Shown one piece after another: positions 53,335-62,362 of a stretch of 64,000 nt of DNA (the stretch's first letter is position 1; the number at the start of each line of letters is the position of its first letter). This DNA is from Coleofasciculus sp040219735 (GTDB lineage Bacteria; Cyanobacteriota; Cyanobacteriia; Cyanobacteriales; Coleofasciculaceae), in the NCBI GenBank assembly GCA_040219735.1, contig JAVJRX010000098.1; one strand, written 5' to 3'. The notes below the pieces were generated by a model that saw only the letters and a list, made by a program, of their open reading frames with translations, ran no database searches and was not told the DNA's origin. The position numbers and the translations under genes are program-made.

Positions 53335-55563
53335 ATGGCAACAAAATTTCCGAAATTTAGCCAGGATCTCGCTCAAGATCCGACTACACGTCGAATCTGG
53401 TACGGAATTGCCACCGCCCATGACTTTGAGAGCCATGATGGCATGACGGAGGAAAATCTTTATCAGAAGATTTTCGCCTCTCACTTCGGTCATCTTGCAA
53501 TCATTTTCCTGTGGACTTCTGGCAGTCTGTTCCACGTCGCCTGGCAAGGCAACTTTGAACAGTGGATTAAAGATCCACTCAACGTCCGTCCGATCGCTCA
53601 CGCGATTTGGGACCCTCAATTCGGTCAACCGGCTGTAGATGCGTTTACTCAAGCCGGTGCGTCTAACCCTGTTAATATTGCTTACTCTGGGGTGTACCAC
53701 TGGTGGTACACAGTGGGGATGCGGACAAATGGGGATCTGTATCAAGGGGCATTATTCCTCTTGGTGCTATCTGCCGTCTTCCTGTTTGCAGGTTGGCTGC
53801 ACTTACAACCCAAGTTCCGTCCTAGCTTGGCTTGGTTTAAAAATGCTGAGTCTCGCCTAAACCACCACTTAGCGGGTTTGTTTGGGGTGAGTTCCTTAGC
53901 ATGGACAGGTCACCTGGTTCACGTTGCGATTCCCGAAGCTCGGGGACAGCATGTTGGCTGGGATAACTTCCTGTCCGTCAAGCCACACCCAGCGGGTTTA
54001 GGTCCGTTTTTCACGGGGAACTGGGGCGTTTATGCCCAGAATCCAGATACGGCAAACCATATTTTTGGTACCTCTGAAGGCGCCGGATCTGCGATTCTCA
54101 CCTTCTTAGGTGGGTTCCACCCCCAGACCGAATCCCTGTGGCTGACCGATATTGCTCACCACCACCTAGCGATCGCTGTTCTGTTTATCATTGCGGGTCA
54201 CATGTACCGGACGAACTTCGGTATTGGACACAGCATGAAAGACATCTTGGCAACGCACAATCCCCCACCGGGAACCCCGTTTGGTGGCATGTTGGGTGAA
54301 GGTCACAAAGGAATCTACGACACCTATAACAACTCGCTGCACTTCCAGTTAGGCTGGCACTTGGCTTGCTTAGGGGTAGTGACCTCGCTGGTGGCGCAAC
54401 ACATGTATTCGCTGCCGCCTTATGCCTTCATGGCGCGGGATTATACCACTCAGGCGGCGTTGTATACTCACCACCAATATATTGCTGGCTTCTTGATGGT
54501 TGGAGCCTTCGCCCACGGAGCAATCTTCCTGGTGCGAGACTACGACCCCGAAGCGAATAAGAACAATGTGTTGGCACGGGTATTGGCTCACAAGGAAGCA
54601 ATCATCTCTCACTTGAGCTGGGTTTCCTTGTTCCTCGGATTCCACACCTTGGGTCTGTATGTTCACAACGATGTGGTTGTGGCATTTGGGACTCCTGAGA
54701 AGCAAATTCTGATTGAACCAGTTTTTGCACAATGGATTCAGGCGGCTCACGGGAAGCTGCTTTATGGATTTGATACGCTGCTATCTAATCCTGATAGCAT
54801 TGCGACTACAGCGTGGCCCAACTACGGGAACGTTTGGTTACCCGGTTGGTTAGATGCGATTAACGATGGTACGAACTCCCTGTTCCTGACCATTGGTCCG
54901 GGTGACTTCTTAGTTCACCACGCGATCGCACTCGGTCTGCATACCACCACTTTGATTTTGGTCAAAGGTGCGTTGGATGCCCGTGGTTCTAAGCTGATGC
55001 CGGATAAAAAAGACTTCGGCTACGCCTTCCCCTGCGACGGTCCCGGTCGTGGCGGCACTTGCGATATCTCCGCTTGGGACTCTTTCTATCTAGCGATGTT
55101 CTGGATGCTCAACACCATTGGTTGGGTGACCTTCTACTGGCACTGGAAGCATCTGGGAATATGGCAAGGCAACGTAGCCACATTTAATCAGAACTCAACC
55201 TATCTGATGGGTTGGCTACGTGACTACCTCTGGCTGAACTCCTCTCAGCTAATTAACGGGTACAACCCGTATGGCACGAATAACCTGTCGGTTTGGGCTT
55301 GGATGTTCCTCTTAGGACACCTGATCTGGGCGACTGGTTTCATGTTCCTGATTAGCTGGCGTGGTTACTGGCAAGAACTGATTGAAACATTGGTTTGGGC
55401 GCACGAGCGCACGCCTCTGGCGAACCTGGTTCGTTGGAAGGATAAGCCAGTTGCTATGTCCATCGTTCAAGGTCGTGTGGTTGGTTTAGCTCACTTTACT
55501 GTGGGGTATATATTAACCTACGCGGCGTTTGTGATTGCCTCGACTGCGGGTAAGTTCGGTTAG
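53335..55563 (+). CDS. psaB: Photosystem I P700 apoprotein A2
   Basis: Partner of PsaA in the P700 core. 742 residues begin MATKFPKFSQDLAQDPTTRRIWYG, and the protein contains the F_X loop FPCDGPGRGGTCDISAWDS. The chlorophyll ligands in IAHHHLAIAVLFIIAGHMYRTNFGIGH and the C-terminal GRVVGLAHFTVGYILTYAAF are present. The gene follows psaA directly and ends before a strong intrinsic terminator at 55592-55620, so the two genes form one operon. Confidence 0.98.
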   Translation: MATKFPKFSQDLAQDPTTRRIWYGIATAHDFESHDGMTEENLYQKIFASHFGHLAIIFLWTSGSLFHVAWQGNFEQWIKDPLNVRPIAHAIWDPQFGQPAVDAFTQAGASNPVNIAYSGVYHWWYTVGMRTNGDLYQGALFLLVLSAVFLFAGWLHLQPKFRPSLAWFKNAESRLNHHLAGLFGVSSLAWTGHLVHVAIPEARGQHVGWDNFLSVKPHPAGLGPFFTGNWGVYAQNPDTANHIFGTSEGAGSAILTFLGGFHPQTESLWLTDIAHHHLAIAVLFIIAGHMYRTNFGIGHSMKDILATHNPPPGTPFGGMLGEGHKGIYDTYNNSLHFQLGWHLACLGVVTSLVAQHMYSLPPYAFMARDYTTQAALYTHHQYIAGFLMVGAFAHGAIFLVRDYDPEANKNNVLARVLAHKEAIISHLSWVSLFLGFHTLGLYVHNDVVVAFGTPEKQILIEPVFAQWIQAAHGKLLYGFDTLLSNPDSIATTAWPNYGNVWLPGWLDAINDGTNSLFLTIGPGDFLVHHAIALGLHTTTLILVKGALDARGSKLMPDKKDFGYAFPCDGPGRGGTCDISAWDSFYLAMFWMLNTIGWVTFYWHWKHLGIWQGNVATFNQNSTYLMGWLRDYLWLNSSQLINGYNPYGTNNLSVWAWMFLLGHLIWATGFMFLISWRGYWQELIETLVWAHERTPLANLVRWKDKPVAMSIVQGRVVGLAHFTVGYILTYAAFVIASTAGKFG

Positions 55564-55591
55564 CGAACTGAAGCTTTGTAGGTAATTAAAT

Positions 55592-55620
55592 AATCCCCTG
55601 CCTTCGGGTGGGGGATTTTT
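55592..55620 (+). terminator. Rho-independent terminator of psaAB
   Basis: AATCCCCTGCC pairs with GGTGGGGGATT (11 bp, two G-U pairs) around a UUCG tetraloop, followed by a run of T. It lies 28 bp after the psaB stop codon. This is the clearest intrinsic terminator in the window. Confidence 0.92.
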
Positions 55621-55669
55621 CGTTGGGGCGAAAGTAACCCTCTTTTTACCCCGGTGACTGGAAGTCACG

Positions 55670-55700
55670 GCTACACAAACAAAGTCCGCCTACGCGGACT
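55670..55700. repeat. 31-bp dispersed repeat (GCTACACAAACAAAGTCCGC...), third copy
   Basis: Identical to 13886-13916 and 45134-45164. The upstream GACTGGAAGTC matches the intein copy, and AGTAACCCTCTTTTTACC matches the leader of the 45.1 kb copy, so the full element is about 70 bp. Confidence 0.88.
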
Positions 55701-55824
55701 TAGGAGAGCTAACCCAGATTGGGTTGCACTTACACCAGGGAGAAGTTAAATCCATCATTCTATGCAGCTATGGGCTTCAAAGTTGAAATTATCGGTTTTC
55801 CTCTTCTCTATTAGTGTATCGCCT

Positions 55825-56037
55825 CTACTCCTCCAGTATTTCAACCACATCCTCAATCATCACATCAAAGGTTCGAGCCAGCTTGTGAATAGCGGTAAAG
55901 TCTACCATTGACAACTCGGGACGGCGAGCATAGCTTTTGACCGTGTTGTACATCACGCCAGAACGATCAGCAACCTCCTTGAGCGTCCAGCCTTTCTCCG
56001 CCGCCAGTTCTCGAATTTTCAGCCTGACTAAACCCAT
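55825..56037 (-). CDS. XRE-family helix-turn-helix regulator, left copy
   Basis: 70 residues, one HTH domain: MGLVRLKIRELAAEKGWTLKEVADRSGVMYNTVKSYARRPELSMVDFTAIHKLARTF. The recognition helix region is VMYNTVKSYARR. It is divergent from a Uma2-family gene. The same protein with about 75% identity by eye is encoded at 63731-63943 beside another Uma2 gene. Probably a small antitoxin-like or Cro/CI-type repressor. Confidence 0.88.
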   Translation of the reverse strand: MGLVRLKIRELAAEKGWTLKEVADRSGVMYNTVKSYARRPELSMVDFTAIHKLARTFDVMIEDVVEILEE

Positions 56038-56172
56038 ACTTGACTATCGGTGCAATTGCACCTTATGATAATTCTGATATATAAAGCGATCGCTTTCCCA
56101 GTCTGACAAACCTAAGAGCGATCAAAATGCCTATCCTTGAGGCATCAACAATCAATTATAAAAGGTAATGGG

Positions 56173-56796
56173 ATGAGTAACTTAATCACAATTGGAACGC
56201 AACCCAAAACGTTAACCTTCGAGCAATTCCTGGAATGGTATCCAGAGGACGGACGATACGAACTTATTGATGGGAAAATTTTTGAGATGCAGCCAACAGG
56301 TCAGCATGAAGATGTTACTGAATTTCTAGTCGAGAACCTCACAACTGTGAGTCGGAAACTACAACGGCGTTATCGTTTTCCTCGACGCGCTTTAGTCAAA
56401 GCACCCAGTTGGGAAACTGGCTATCTTCCAGATGTTATCGTGGTTAACCGCGATGCCCTCCAGACTGAACCGTTGTGGGAAAAAGCGGCAACGATTCAAA
56501 ACGGAAAATCTATTCCTTTGGTCGTGGAAGTGGTCAGTACCAACTGGGAAAACGATTACGCCCGAAAGTTGGAAGATTATGAGACAATGGGTATCCCTGA
56601 ATATTGGATTGTTGATTATTTAGGACTAGGAGGTCGGCGCTATATTGGATCCCCGAAACGACCAACGCTTAGTGTTTACCAACTCGTTGATGGTGAGTAC
56701 CAGGTAAGCCAGTTTAGGGAAAGGGAGCGTATTGAATCCCTAATATTTCCGGAGTTGGACTTAACGGCTGACCAGATTTTTCAGGCTGGGGAATAA
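56173..56796 (+). CDS. Uma2-family (DUF820) putative endonuclease
   Basis: 207 residues from ATG 56173; the frame is open to 56137. The PD-(D/E)XK-type Uma2 core is present: YELIDGKIFEMQPTG, YLPDVIVVNRD (catalytic Asp), PLVVEVVSTNWENDYARKLEDYE (Glu and Lys), and GIPEYWIVDYLG. The family is highly expanded in cyanobacteria with unclear targets. It is divergent from an XRE regulator gene, a recurrent arrangement suggesting joint control. Confidence 0.9.
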   Translation: MSNLITIGTQPKTLTFEQFLEWYPEDGRYELIDGKIFEMQPTGQHEDVTEFLVENLTTVSRKLQRRYRFPRRALVKAPSWETGYLPDVIVVNRDALQTEPLWEKAATIQNGKSIPLVVEVVSTNWENDYARKLEDYETMGIPEYWIVDYLGLGGRRYIGSPKRPTLSVYQLVDGEYQVSQFRERERIESLIFPELDLTADQIFQAGE

Positions 56797-57049
56797 ACCA
56801 AAAACTTAGTGCTGACGGACAAATCATCATAATAAATGTGCGATGAGGTAATTGTGCGATCTCATGTAGATGAGGATGCTCCCACTAGAGGCTTGCCATA
56901 AAGCTTACCACTATTTCCCATGCGATCGCGTTTCCTGATGCTTCGGTAAATTCCAGAGTATTCCTCGCCTCATCATCACCCAGCTATGACCACAGTAATG
57001 ATTAGCCTCTAAGATAAGAGATAATCACTGCTCCTTTAGCTAAAAGTTT

Positions 57050-58141
57050 ATGTTACGTGATCTCACTATACAAAACTATCGCTGCTTCAAGAACTTTCAT
57101 ATCGATGGGTTAGCACAGGTTAATTTACTCGTGGGTATGAATAATTGTGGGAAAACTACATTACTGGAAGCGGTGTATCTATTCGTTAATCAAGGCAATC
57201 CTCAGTGTTTAGGATATTTACTGTATAACCGAGGTGAACTGGTTGAGCGCTCCAGTTTTAGCCTGCCCGGTGAACCCCCGCGCCCTTTGTCTTACTATCA
57301 AATTAGCCATCTATTTTACGGTCATGCACCGAGCTTAAATTCAACAATCCGTTTTAGTTCAACCCAAGATAATAATTTACCAGTTGAAATCATTAGACAA
57401 AAAGCAGAGAACCCTAAAAATATAACTCCCTTTGAGTTGGTTGTTCGATTAAACTCAAAAGAGGTAACATATAATGTTCCTGTATATTCGGATGATTTAA
57501 TCGAATATAGATTACTGACATTTCCTGGATTTCCCAATCAATATTATGGTTCATCGAAGCTAGAAGACAAATTCATAAATAAAACTTGGTTTATTCCAAC
57601 TAATAATTTAAACAATCAGAATATATCTGATATGTGGAATGATATTACTCTCACACCAAAAGAAGATCAGGTAATAAACGCATTGAAAATATTAGATGAA
57701 AACATAGAGCGAATTAGTTTTACAAACAAACCCAACTTCAACAGTGGCATTTTGTGTAAGCGTAGTAAAGAAGAATATCCAATTCCTCTCAGTAGCTTGG
57801 GCGAAGGAATGCGACGCATTTTAAACTTAGCCATGGCAGCAGTGACAGTTGAGAATGGTGTCTTGCTGATAGACGAAATTGAAACGGGTCTATATTATGA
57901 AGCTCAAACTGATATGTGGAGATTTATACTAGAAGTAGCCCATGAATTAAACATACAAGTTTTTGCGACAACTCATAGTTGGGACTGTATCTGTGCGTTT
58001 CAAGAAGCTTTGGATGAATTAGATGATCCATCAATGGGCAAATTATTTCGATTGAGTCGTAAGGGTGAAGATATACGTCCGGTTGAATACGATTCTGAAA
58101 AGTTGGGTGTTGCTGTGCGTCAAAGTATTGAGGTGCGCTGA
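57050..58141 (+). CDS. OLD/RecF-like AAA ATPase, partner of a TOPRIM protein
   Basis: 363 residues. It opens with MLRDLTIQNYRCFKNFHIDG and has Walker A GMNNCGKTT (residues 29-37). An ABC-type signature LSSLGEGMRR lies at 247-256, Walker B VLLIDEIETGLYY has D275/E276, and a switch His is at 309 (ATTHSWD). This is the AAA_15/OLD class of SMC-like ATPases. The middle (residues 100-240) is AT-rich and divergent. Its stop overlaps the start of the next gene by 1 bp, which implies translational coupling. With the TOPRIM partner it looks like a split OLD-type or PARIS-type defence ATPase; that role is inference. Confidence 0.88.
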   Translation: MLRDLTIQNYRCFKNFHIDGLAQVNLLVGMNNCGKTTLLEAVYLFVNQGNPQCLGYLLYNRGELVERSSFSLPGEPPRPLSYYQISHLFYGHAPSLNSTIRFSSTQDNNLPVEIIRQKAENPKNITPFELVVRLNSKEVTYNVPVYSDDLIEYRLLTFPGFPNQYYGSSKLEDKFINKTWFIPTNNLNNQNISDMWNDITLTPKEDQVINALKILDENIERISFTNKPNFNSGILCKRSKEEYPIPLSSLGEGMRRILNLAMAAVTVENGVLLIDEIETGLYYEAQTDMWRFILEVAHELNIQVFATTHSWDCICAFQEALDELDDPSMGKLFRLSRKGEDIRPVEYDSEKLGVAVRQSIEVR

Positions 58142-58800
58142 TGCCCAAAAAAACAAAACCTCATCAGCTATTGGTTGAAGGAAAAAATGATCGCCATGTG
58201 ATTTGGGCTTTGTGTAATCAATATCAGTTGCCAGAAACATTTTCTGTAGAAGTAGCGGAAGAAAAAGGGACAGAGGGGATAGAGGCACTTTTAGCTGGAT
58301 TACCAGCTAGAATTGATGAACCCAAATTACAAACATTAGGAATTGTTGTTGATGCTGATCAAGATTTACTGGCACGATGGCAAGCTGTACGAAATCGACT
58401 TCTCAACAGTGGATATCAGACGATTCCGACAGTACCTCCCCCAAATGGCGGGGTGTATACACAACCAGACAAACCCAAAATAGGCATTTGGTTAATGCCT
58501 GATAATCAACTTCCTGGAATGTTGGAAGATTTTGTTGCCCATCTAATTCCTTCTGATGATAGTTTGCGTCCAAAAGCCGAGGCGATTTTGCAAGAGATTG
58601 AACAGTTAAAATTGAATCGTTACACGCCAATTCATCATCCCAAAGCCTTAATTCATACGTGGTTAGCTTGGCAAGAAACACCAGGAATGCCAATGGGACA
58701 AGCCATTACCGCACAGGTACTGAGTTATAATGCTGAAATCGCGACAAAGTTTGTTGAATGGTTAAAACGTCTATTTGAGTTAGCGGATACTTCAGAATGA
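58141..58800 (+). CDS. DUF3226 TOPRIM-like protein
   Basis: 219 residues. The TOPRIM signature is clear: conserved Glu in LVEGKNDRHV (E13), DxD in GIVVDADQD (D71, D73), and a C-terminal acidic motif MPDNQLPGMLEDFV. TOPRIM domains cut or rejoin nucleic acid using Mg2+. It starts inside the stop codon (ATGA) of the ATPase gene, so the two act together. In OLD-family nucleases ATPase and TOPRIM are fused; here they are separate. The likely role is antiphage or plasmid restriction. Confidence 0.85.
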   Translation: MPKKTKPHQLLVEGKNDRHVIWALCNQYQLPETFSVEVAEEKGTEGIEALLAGLPARIDEPKLQTLGIVVDADQDLLARWQAVRNRLLNSGYQTIPTVPPPNGGVYTQPDKPKIGIWLMPDNQLPGMLEDFVAHLIPSDDSLRPKAEAILQEIEQLKLNRYTPIHHPKALIHTWLAWQETPGMPMGQAITAQVLSYNAEIATKFVEWLKRLFELADTSE

Positions 58801-58837
58801 ATGTGGCAAATTAAGCGTTAATGACGAATGAAAAATG

Positions 58838-60130
58838 TCACGCATTCTTGACATTTTGTTCTGTCTCTTCTTCTGATTCATCTCTGACTTGGAAATACCA
58901 GTAGAGGTTGGCAACGGCTAAGTTTGAGGCTTTTTCCAGGTTTGCCGGGACTAAGGTTTTGTAACCCGCGATCGCAGCTTGATGAGCGGTGTACGTTTCC
59001 CACTCTTGACGTAACTCAGGTTTGATCATAAATCGCAGTTGGTCAAGCAAAGATTTGGGATGAGATTTTTGCTTGAAGTTCTCATAGAGTATTTGTTCGG
59101 GGGGTTCTGCTAAGACGTTTGGATCTGCACTGGCGTCTGGGGTAGCTGTGGCGTCTGAGTTGCTGAAGTCGGCACTTTGAAGCAGTTTGACTTCCGATGG
59201 AGGAAGCGAACGCATCCAATCGACCTGATTTTGCCAAGACTCTAGTACGAGTAAATCATGGTCATGAATTCGGGTGAGTTCAGGGAAGAGAAAATCTAAC
59301 TCGTCTTCGGTTTCACAGCGTTCAATTACAGTGAGGGCATCTTGACGGATTTTATCCTGGAGATGAGAGAGGCGATCGCTCACGGCGGCTAACTCATTTT
59401 GCTGTTGATAAGAGAGTGCGATCGTCTGATCAATTGCCCAAGCACATTCGTGTCTTCGCAGTTGTCCGGCGGCACAGGTTTCTGATAATAGGCGAGGATT
59501 GTTATAATCGGCTAATGCTTCTGATAAGGTCTGCCGTGCATTGGCTAAGTCTGCGTTTCTGATACTTGTATCTTGGCAGGACATAGCAGTTTTCATCAGC
59601 TTGGTTGCTTCTAAGAACCGTCCATAAGCCTGAATTAAGACTAAACGATGCTGCTCAAATTTGATATCCTGGGCAACTTCGTCAATGTGTTGAATTATTT
59701 CTGTCCCTTGGTCTTTTAGGGCTTTTTTGAGGTCAATAAAGCCGTCTCGAACATCAAGCTTTAGTTGTTTTACGTCTTGCCTCAGTTTCAAAGTCTGCCA
59801 CAGGTTCACGGCTGACAGTGCCACTCCTGCTACAGTTCCCACACCAATCACGGCTGTCGTAGCTTGCAGAACTCCCAAACTAGCTTGGACAGCTTGAAAT
59901 CCCCCCTGAATTTGATACATCTGTCCTGCACTCATTGCCATCTGGGGAACAGCGACTAGCGGATTCAGTGCAGCACCACTATTATTGAGGAGACCGACTG
60001 CATTACCAACAAACCGACCTGTTGCTGCATCTCTAGCTAAACCTATGGGTACTCCTGCGGATGTAAAGACTTGGGCGTACTTGCCAGCAGCAAGACCAGC
60101 CTGAATTACCGGGGGAAATTGAAACAGCAT
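58838..60130 (-). CDS. Membrane/coiled-coil protein of the accessory island
   Basis: 430 residues. The N-terminal 80 residues are Gly/Ala-rich, a hydrophobic segment lies at about 84-110 (LGVLQATTAVIGVGTVAGVALSAVNLW), and a coiled coil spans about 112-165 (VKQLKLDVRDGFIDLKKALKDQG). The remainder is helical. A long tail (from about 330) is Ser/Asp/Pro-rich, then QLRFMIKPELRQEWETYTAHQA. I do not recognise the family. It is convergent with the DUF3226 gene and divergent from the TerB-domain gene, sharing a 138-bp promoter region with it. Confidence 0.75.
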   Translation of the reverse strand: MLFQFPPVIQAGLAAGKYAQVFTSAGVPIGLARDAATGRFVGNAVGLLNNSGAALNPLVAVPQMAMSAGQMYQIQGGFQAVQASLGVLQATTAVIGVGTVAGVALSAVNLWQTLKLRQDVKQLKLDVRDGFIDLKKALKDQGTEIIQHIDEVAQDIKFEQHRLVLIQAYGRFLEATKLMKTAMSCQDTSIRNADLANARQTLSEALADYNNPRLLSETCAAGQLRRHECAWAIDQTIALSYQQQNELAAVSDRLSHLQDKIRQDALTVIERCETEDELDFLFPELTRIHDHDLLVLESWQNQVDWMRSLPPSEVKLLQSADFSNSDATATPDASADPNVLAEPPEQILYENFKQKSHPKSLLDQLRFMIKPELRQEWETYTAHQAAIAGYKTLVPANLEKASNLAVANLYWYFQVRDESEEETEQNVKNA

Positions 60131-60268
60131 TGTTCTGTCTGAGTGGAAGTTCTTTTCTTAGAGCTTAACCTGTCGTATTAAGAAAAATCACTATGTTTAT
60201 CGAAACTTTAAACACTTTGAGAGAATACTAGGCAATACTAGAGTTAAACCGATTCGCTCACAAAGATT

Positions 60269-61891
60269 ATGGATACAGCGCTAGTTAGTCCGGAGGCGGT
60301 TGCTCTATTGTCGCGGATTACTGGGCAAAAGCTCAATCAACGGCAACTCACTCCTCCCGTAATCTTCTTGGCAGCTTTGGTGACGGTTCTGATGGGAGTG
60401 ATGTTTGCAGATGGTAAAGTTACCGATGAAGAGAAGCAACAGCTACAGGCGATCCTTGACAATTTAACTCCTTCAGAAAGCAAACTGCGTAAATTGGCAC
60501 AACTCCTACTCAAGGGAGTTAAACAGCATCAGGTTTATAAAAAATTAGATCAGTTGACGACACTGACAATCCCGCTTTCAGAAGCAGAAAAACTATTAGT
60601 CATTAGCTTTGGCTATAAAATTTTAGCTAATACTAGAGGTATAAACTCTCGTGAAACAAGCTACTTGCAATCTCTCACCAACCAGCTAGGGGTTAATTCT
60701 AAATATTTAGCCGTTCTTGAAGCTGGATTCAGTGGACAAGAAACTATTAATCTAGAAGCCTTACAACAATTTCACTCTTTCCTCAACTCAGCTAGCTTTC
60801 AATCAATTGACCCCTTATTTAGTAATGCTGCTAGCTATATCCTAACCGAGTTACCTGCTATACCCCCATCCCTCGGCAACCAGACAGTTAACAGTTATTC
60901 CCTGGAACTGCAACAATCTGCTACTAAAATCAAGGAATCCATTCAAGTCTGTTTAAATGAGCTGGATCAAGCTGAGACTGTTTTGAATACCAAGCCAAAA
61001 ATTGCGAAGCTAGCTAAACAGGAAATTTTGGAAAAACTAGGTGAGTGCAGTGGGCTTTATGTCAAAATATGCAATCTAGATGATAAACTCAAAAATCAGA
61101 CGATCGAGCAGGCAAAAACATCTTGGCAAGAATGGTTAGATAAGCTGAAAGAGGATTTAAAAGAGGAGTGGTTTTCTGATGTTAGTCTTGAGGAGCAAAA
61201 GGTTGAAGATAAAAATAAGCTAGCTCGAGACTATGCTAAGGAGTTTAGTCAAGACCTGATGGCTGAGGTGGATAACTGGTTTAATGACTTGATCAAGCTA
61301 AACATCCAATGTATTGATCAAGATTTAGAAATAATTTTAGAAAATCTAATTTCATTTAATCAGGAGATAACGCCTGACTTTGGTACTCATGTCATAAATG
61401 AGATTGAAGAAGTTAAGAAAAACTTATATAGCACTACCGAAGATTTTCACGATTACTTTGGAGGGGATGAATCAGAATCTGATTTATTAGGGTGGATAGT
61501 TGATGGAACTGGCTTTATTGTAGGAGCGGTGACCAGTGGAATTGCAGGAGTATTTAAATTTGGTGGTCGAGGAAATGATGCGCCCCAGCCTTCAATCAAA
61601 CAAAAAATTTTTGAGAAAGGTTGGGAAAAATTTGTTCAATCCCAAGATGAAATTTTAAATAAAATCCAAGAGATTATTGTTTTAGTTATCGATAAAAAAA
61701 TCCAATCAGCCACTGATATTGCTGAACAAGCCGTATCATACTATGAAGAATTTCTAGAGCGGCAAGGCAGATACCAGGAAGAAACAGAACAACAGCGTAA
61801 TGCAGAGAAAGCTTGGATATCCCAACAGCGTCAAGAATTGGAAAAAGTGCAGAAGAATATCGAGGTAGTTTTATCAATGCCGTCTTCTTGA
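60269..61891 (+). CDS. TerB-domain protein with C-terminal membrane hairpin and coiled coils
   Basis: 540 residues. Residues about 27-150 form a TerB-like helical domain (VIFLAALVTVLMGVMFADGKVTDEEKQQL, the acidic loop typical of tellurite-resistance TerB; LLVISFGYKILANTRGINSRETSYL). Long coiled coils (about 200-390) follow, then a Gly-rich hydrophobic segment at 406-433 (LLGWIVDGTGFIVGAVTSGIAGVFKFGG), and a helical tail. TerB domains occur in stress- and phage-linked membrane complexes. It is divergent from the 430-residue membrane protein, which suggests a functional pair. A frameshifted tail follows at 61884-62024. Confidence 0.78.
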   Translation: MDTALVSPEAVALLSRITGQKLNQRQLTPPVIFLAALVTVLMGVMFADGKVTDEEKQQLQAILDNLTPSESKLRKLAQLLLKGVKQHQVYKKLDQLTTLTIPLSEAEKLLVISFGYKILANTRGINSRETSYLQSLTNQLGVNSKYLAVLEAGFSGQETINLEALQQFHSFLNSASFQSIDPLFSNAASYILTELPAIPPSLGNQTVNSYSLELQQSATKIKESIQVCLNELDQAETVLNTKPKIAKLAKQEILEKLGECSGLYVKICNLDDKLKNQTIEQAKTSWQEWLDKLKEDLKEEWFSDVSLEEQKVEDKNKLARDYAKEFSQDLMAEVDNWFNDLIKLNIQCIDQDLEIILENLISFNQEITPDFGTHVINEIEEVKKNLYSTTEDFHDYFGGDESESDLLGWIVDGTGFIVGAVTSGIAGVFKFGGRGNDAPQPSIKQKIFEKGWEKFVQSQDEILNKIQEIIVLVIDKKIQSATDIAEQAVSYYEEFLERQGRYQEETEQQRNAEKAWISQQRQELEKVQKNIEVVLSMPSS

Positions 61892-62024
61892 AGAAAAAAG
61901 TGAGTCGCAATTGCTAGCGTGGGGACAATTTGTTGCTCTGGTAAAAGGACTGCTCTCAACAGCAGACTTACAACACCTGCGCCAAGCCTACCAGTTAGAA
62001 CAATATTGGTGGCATCACTTTTGA
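61884..62024 (+). pseudogene. Frameshifted or orphan coding fragment after the TerB gene
   Basis: In another frame, codons overlapping the TerB stop read LLEEKSESQLLAWGQFVALV and KGLLSTADLQHLRQAYQLEQ, ending YWWHHF and TGA at 62022. There is no start. It is either the original C-terminus of the TerB protein displaced by a frameshift or a piece of a lost gene. Confidence 0.5.
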
Positions 62025-62065
62025 GAAAACACTGAATCTGGCTTAACTAGAGTAGAATAAGACTA

Positions 62066-62263
62066 TTGAACATGAACACTAAACTCGTTGAATCTCTCAT
62101 CCAAGTTATCCTATCTCTCTCGAAAGAGGAGCGTAATTTACTTGAGGAAAAGCTGTTTTTTGAATCATCAAACCTTTCAACTGGTGACTTGATGCAAATG
62201 GCTCAAAAGGGTGGCTCGTTCAACTTCCTGTATGACGAACCCGATCTGTATACTCAAGGGTGA
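62066..62263 (+). pseudogene. Decayed antitoxin gene of a MazEF-like pair
   Basis: 65 codons, MNMNTKLVESLIQVILSLSK followed by EERNLLEEKLFFES, resemble the short antitoxins that precede MazF/PemK or PIN toxins in cyanobacteria. The frame ends LYTQG at 62263, but the ancestral C-terminus DGEPI plus TAA is visible one frame over at 62262-62279. That TAA would overlap the toxin ATG (TAATG). So a 1-bp indel has destroyed the end; a short product might still be made. Confidence 0.7.
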
Positions 62264-62278
62264 TGGGGAACCCATATA

Positions 62279-62308
62279 ATGTCTGTCAAAAAAGGAGATA
62301 TTGTTTGA
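62279..62308 (+). pseudogene. First nine codons of a MazF/PemK-type toxin
   Basis: ATGTCTGTCAAAAAAGGAGA starts MSVKKGDIV, the typical beginning of MazF/PemK toxins (KKGDIVLV), and then TGA and unrelated DNA follow. Its position overlapping the ancestral antitoxin stop confirms a truncated toxin-antitoxin operon. Confidence 0.65.
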
Positions 62309-62362
62309 GGACTGCTATTATTGTTAACACCATTTATTGAGCGTTGGCGAGCAGCCATCATT

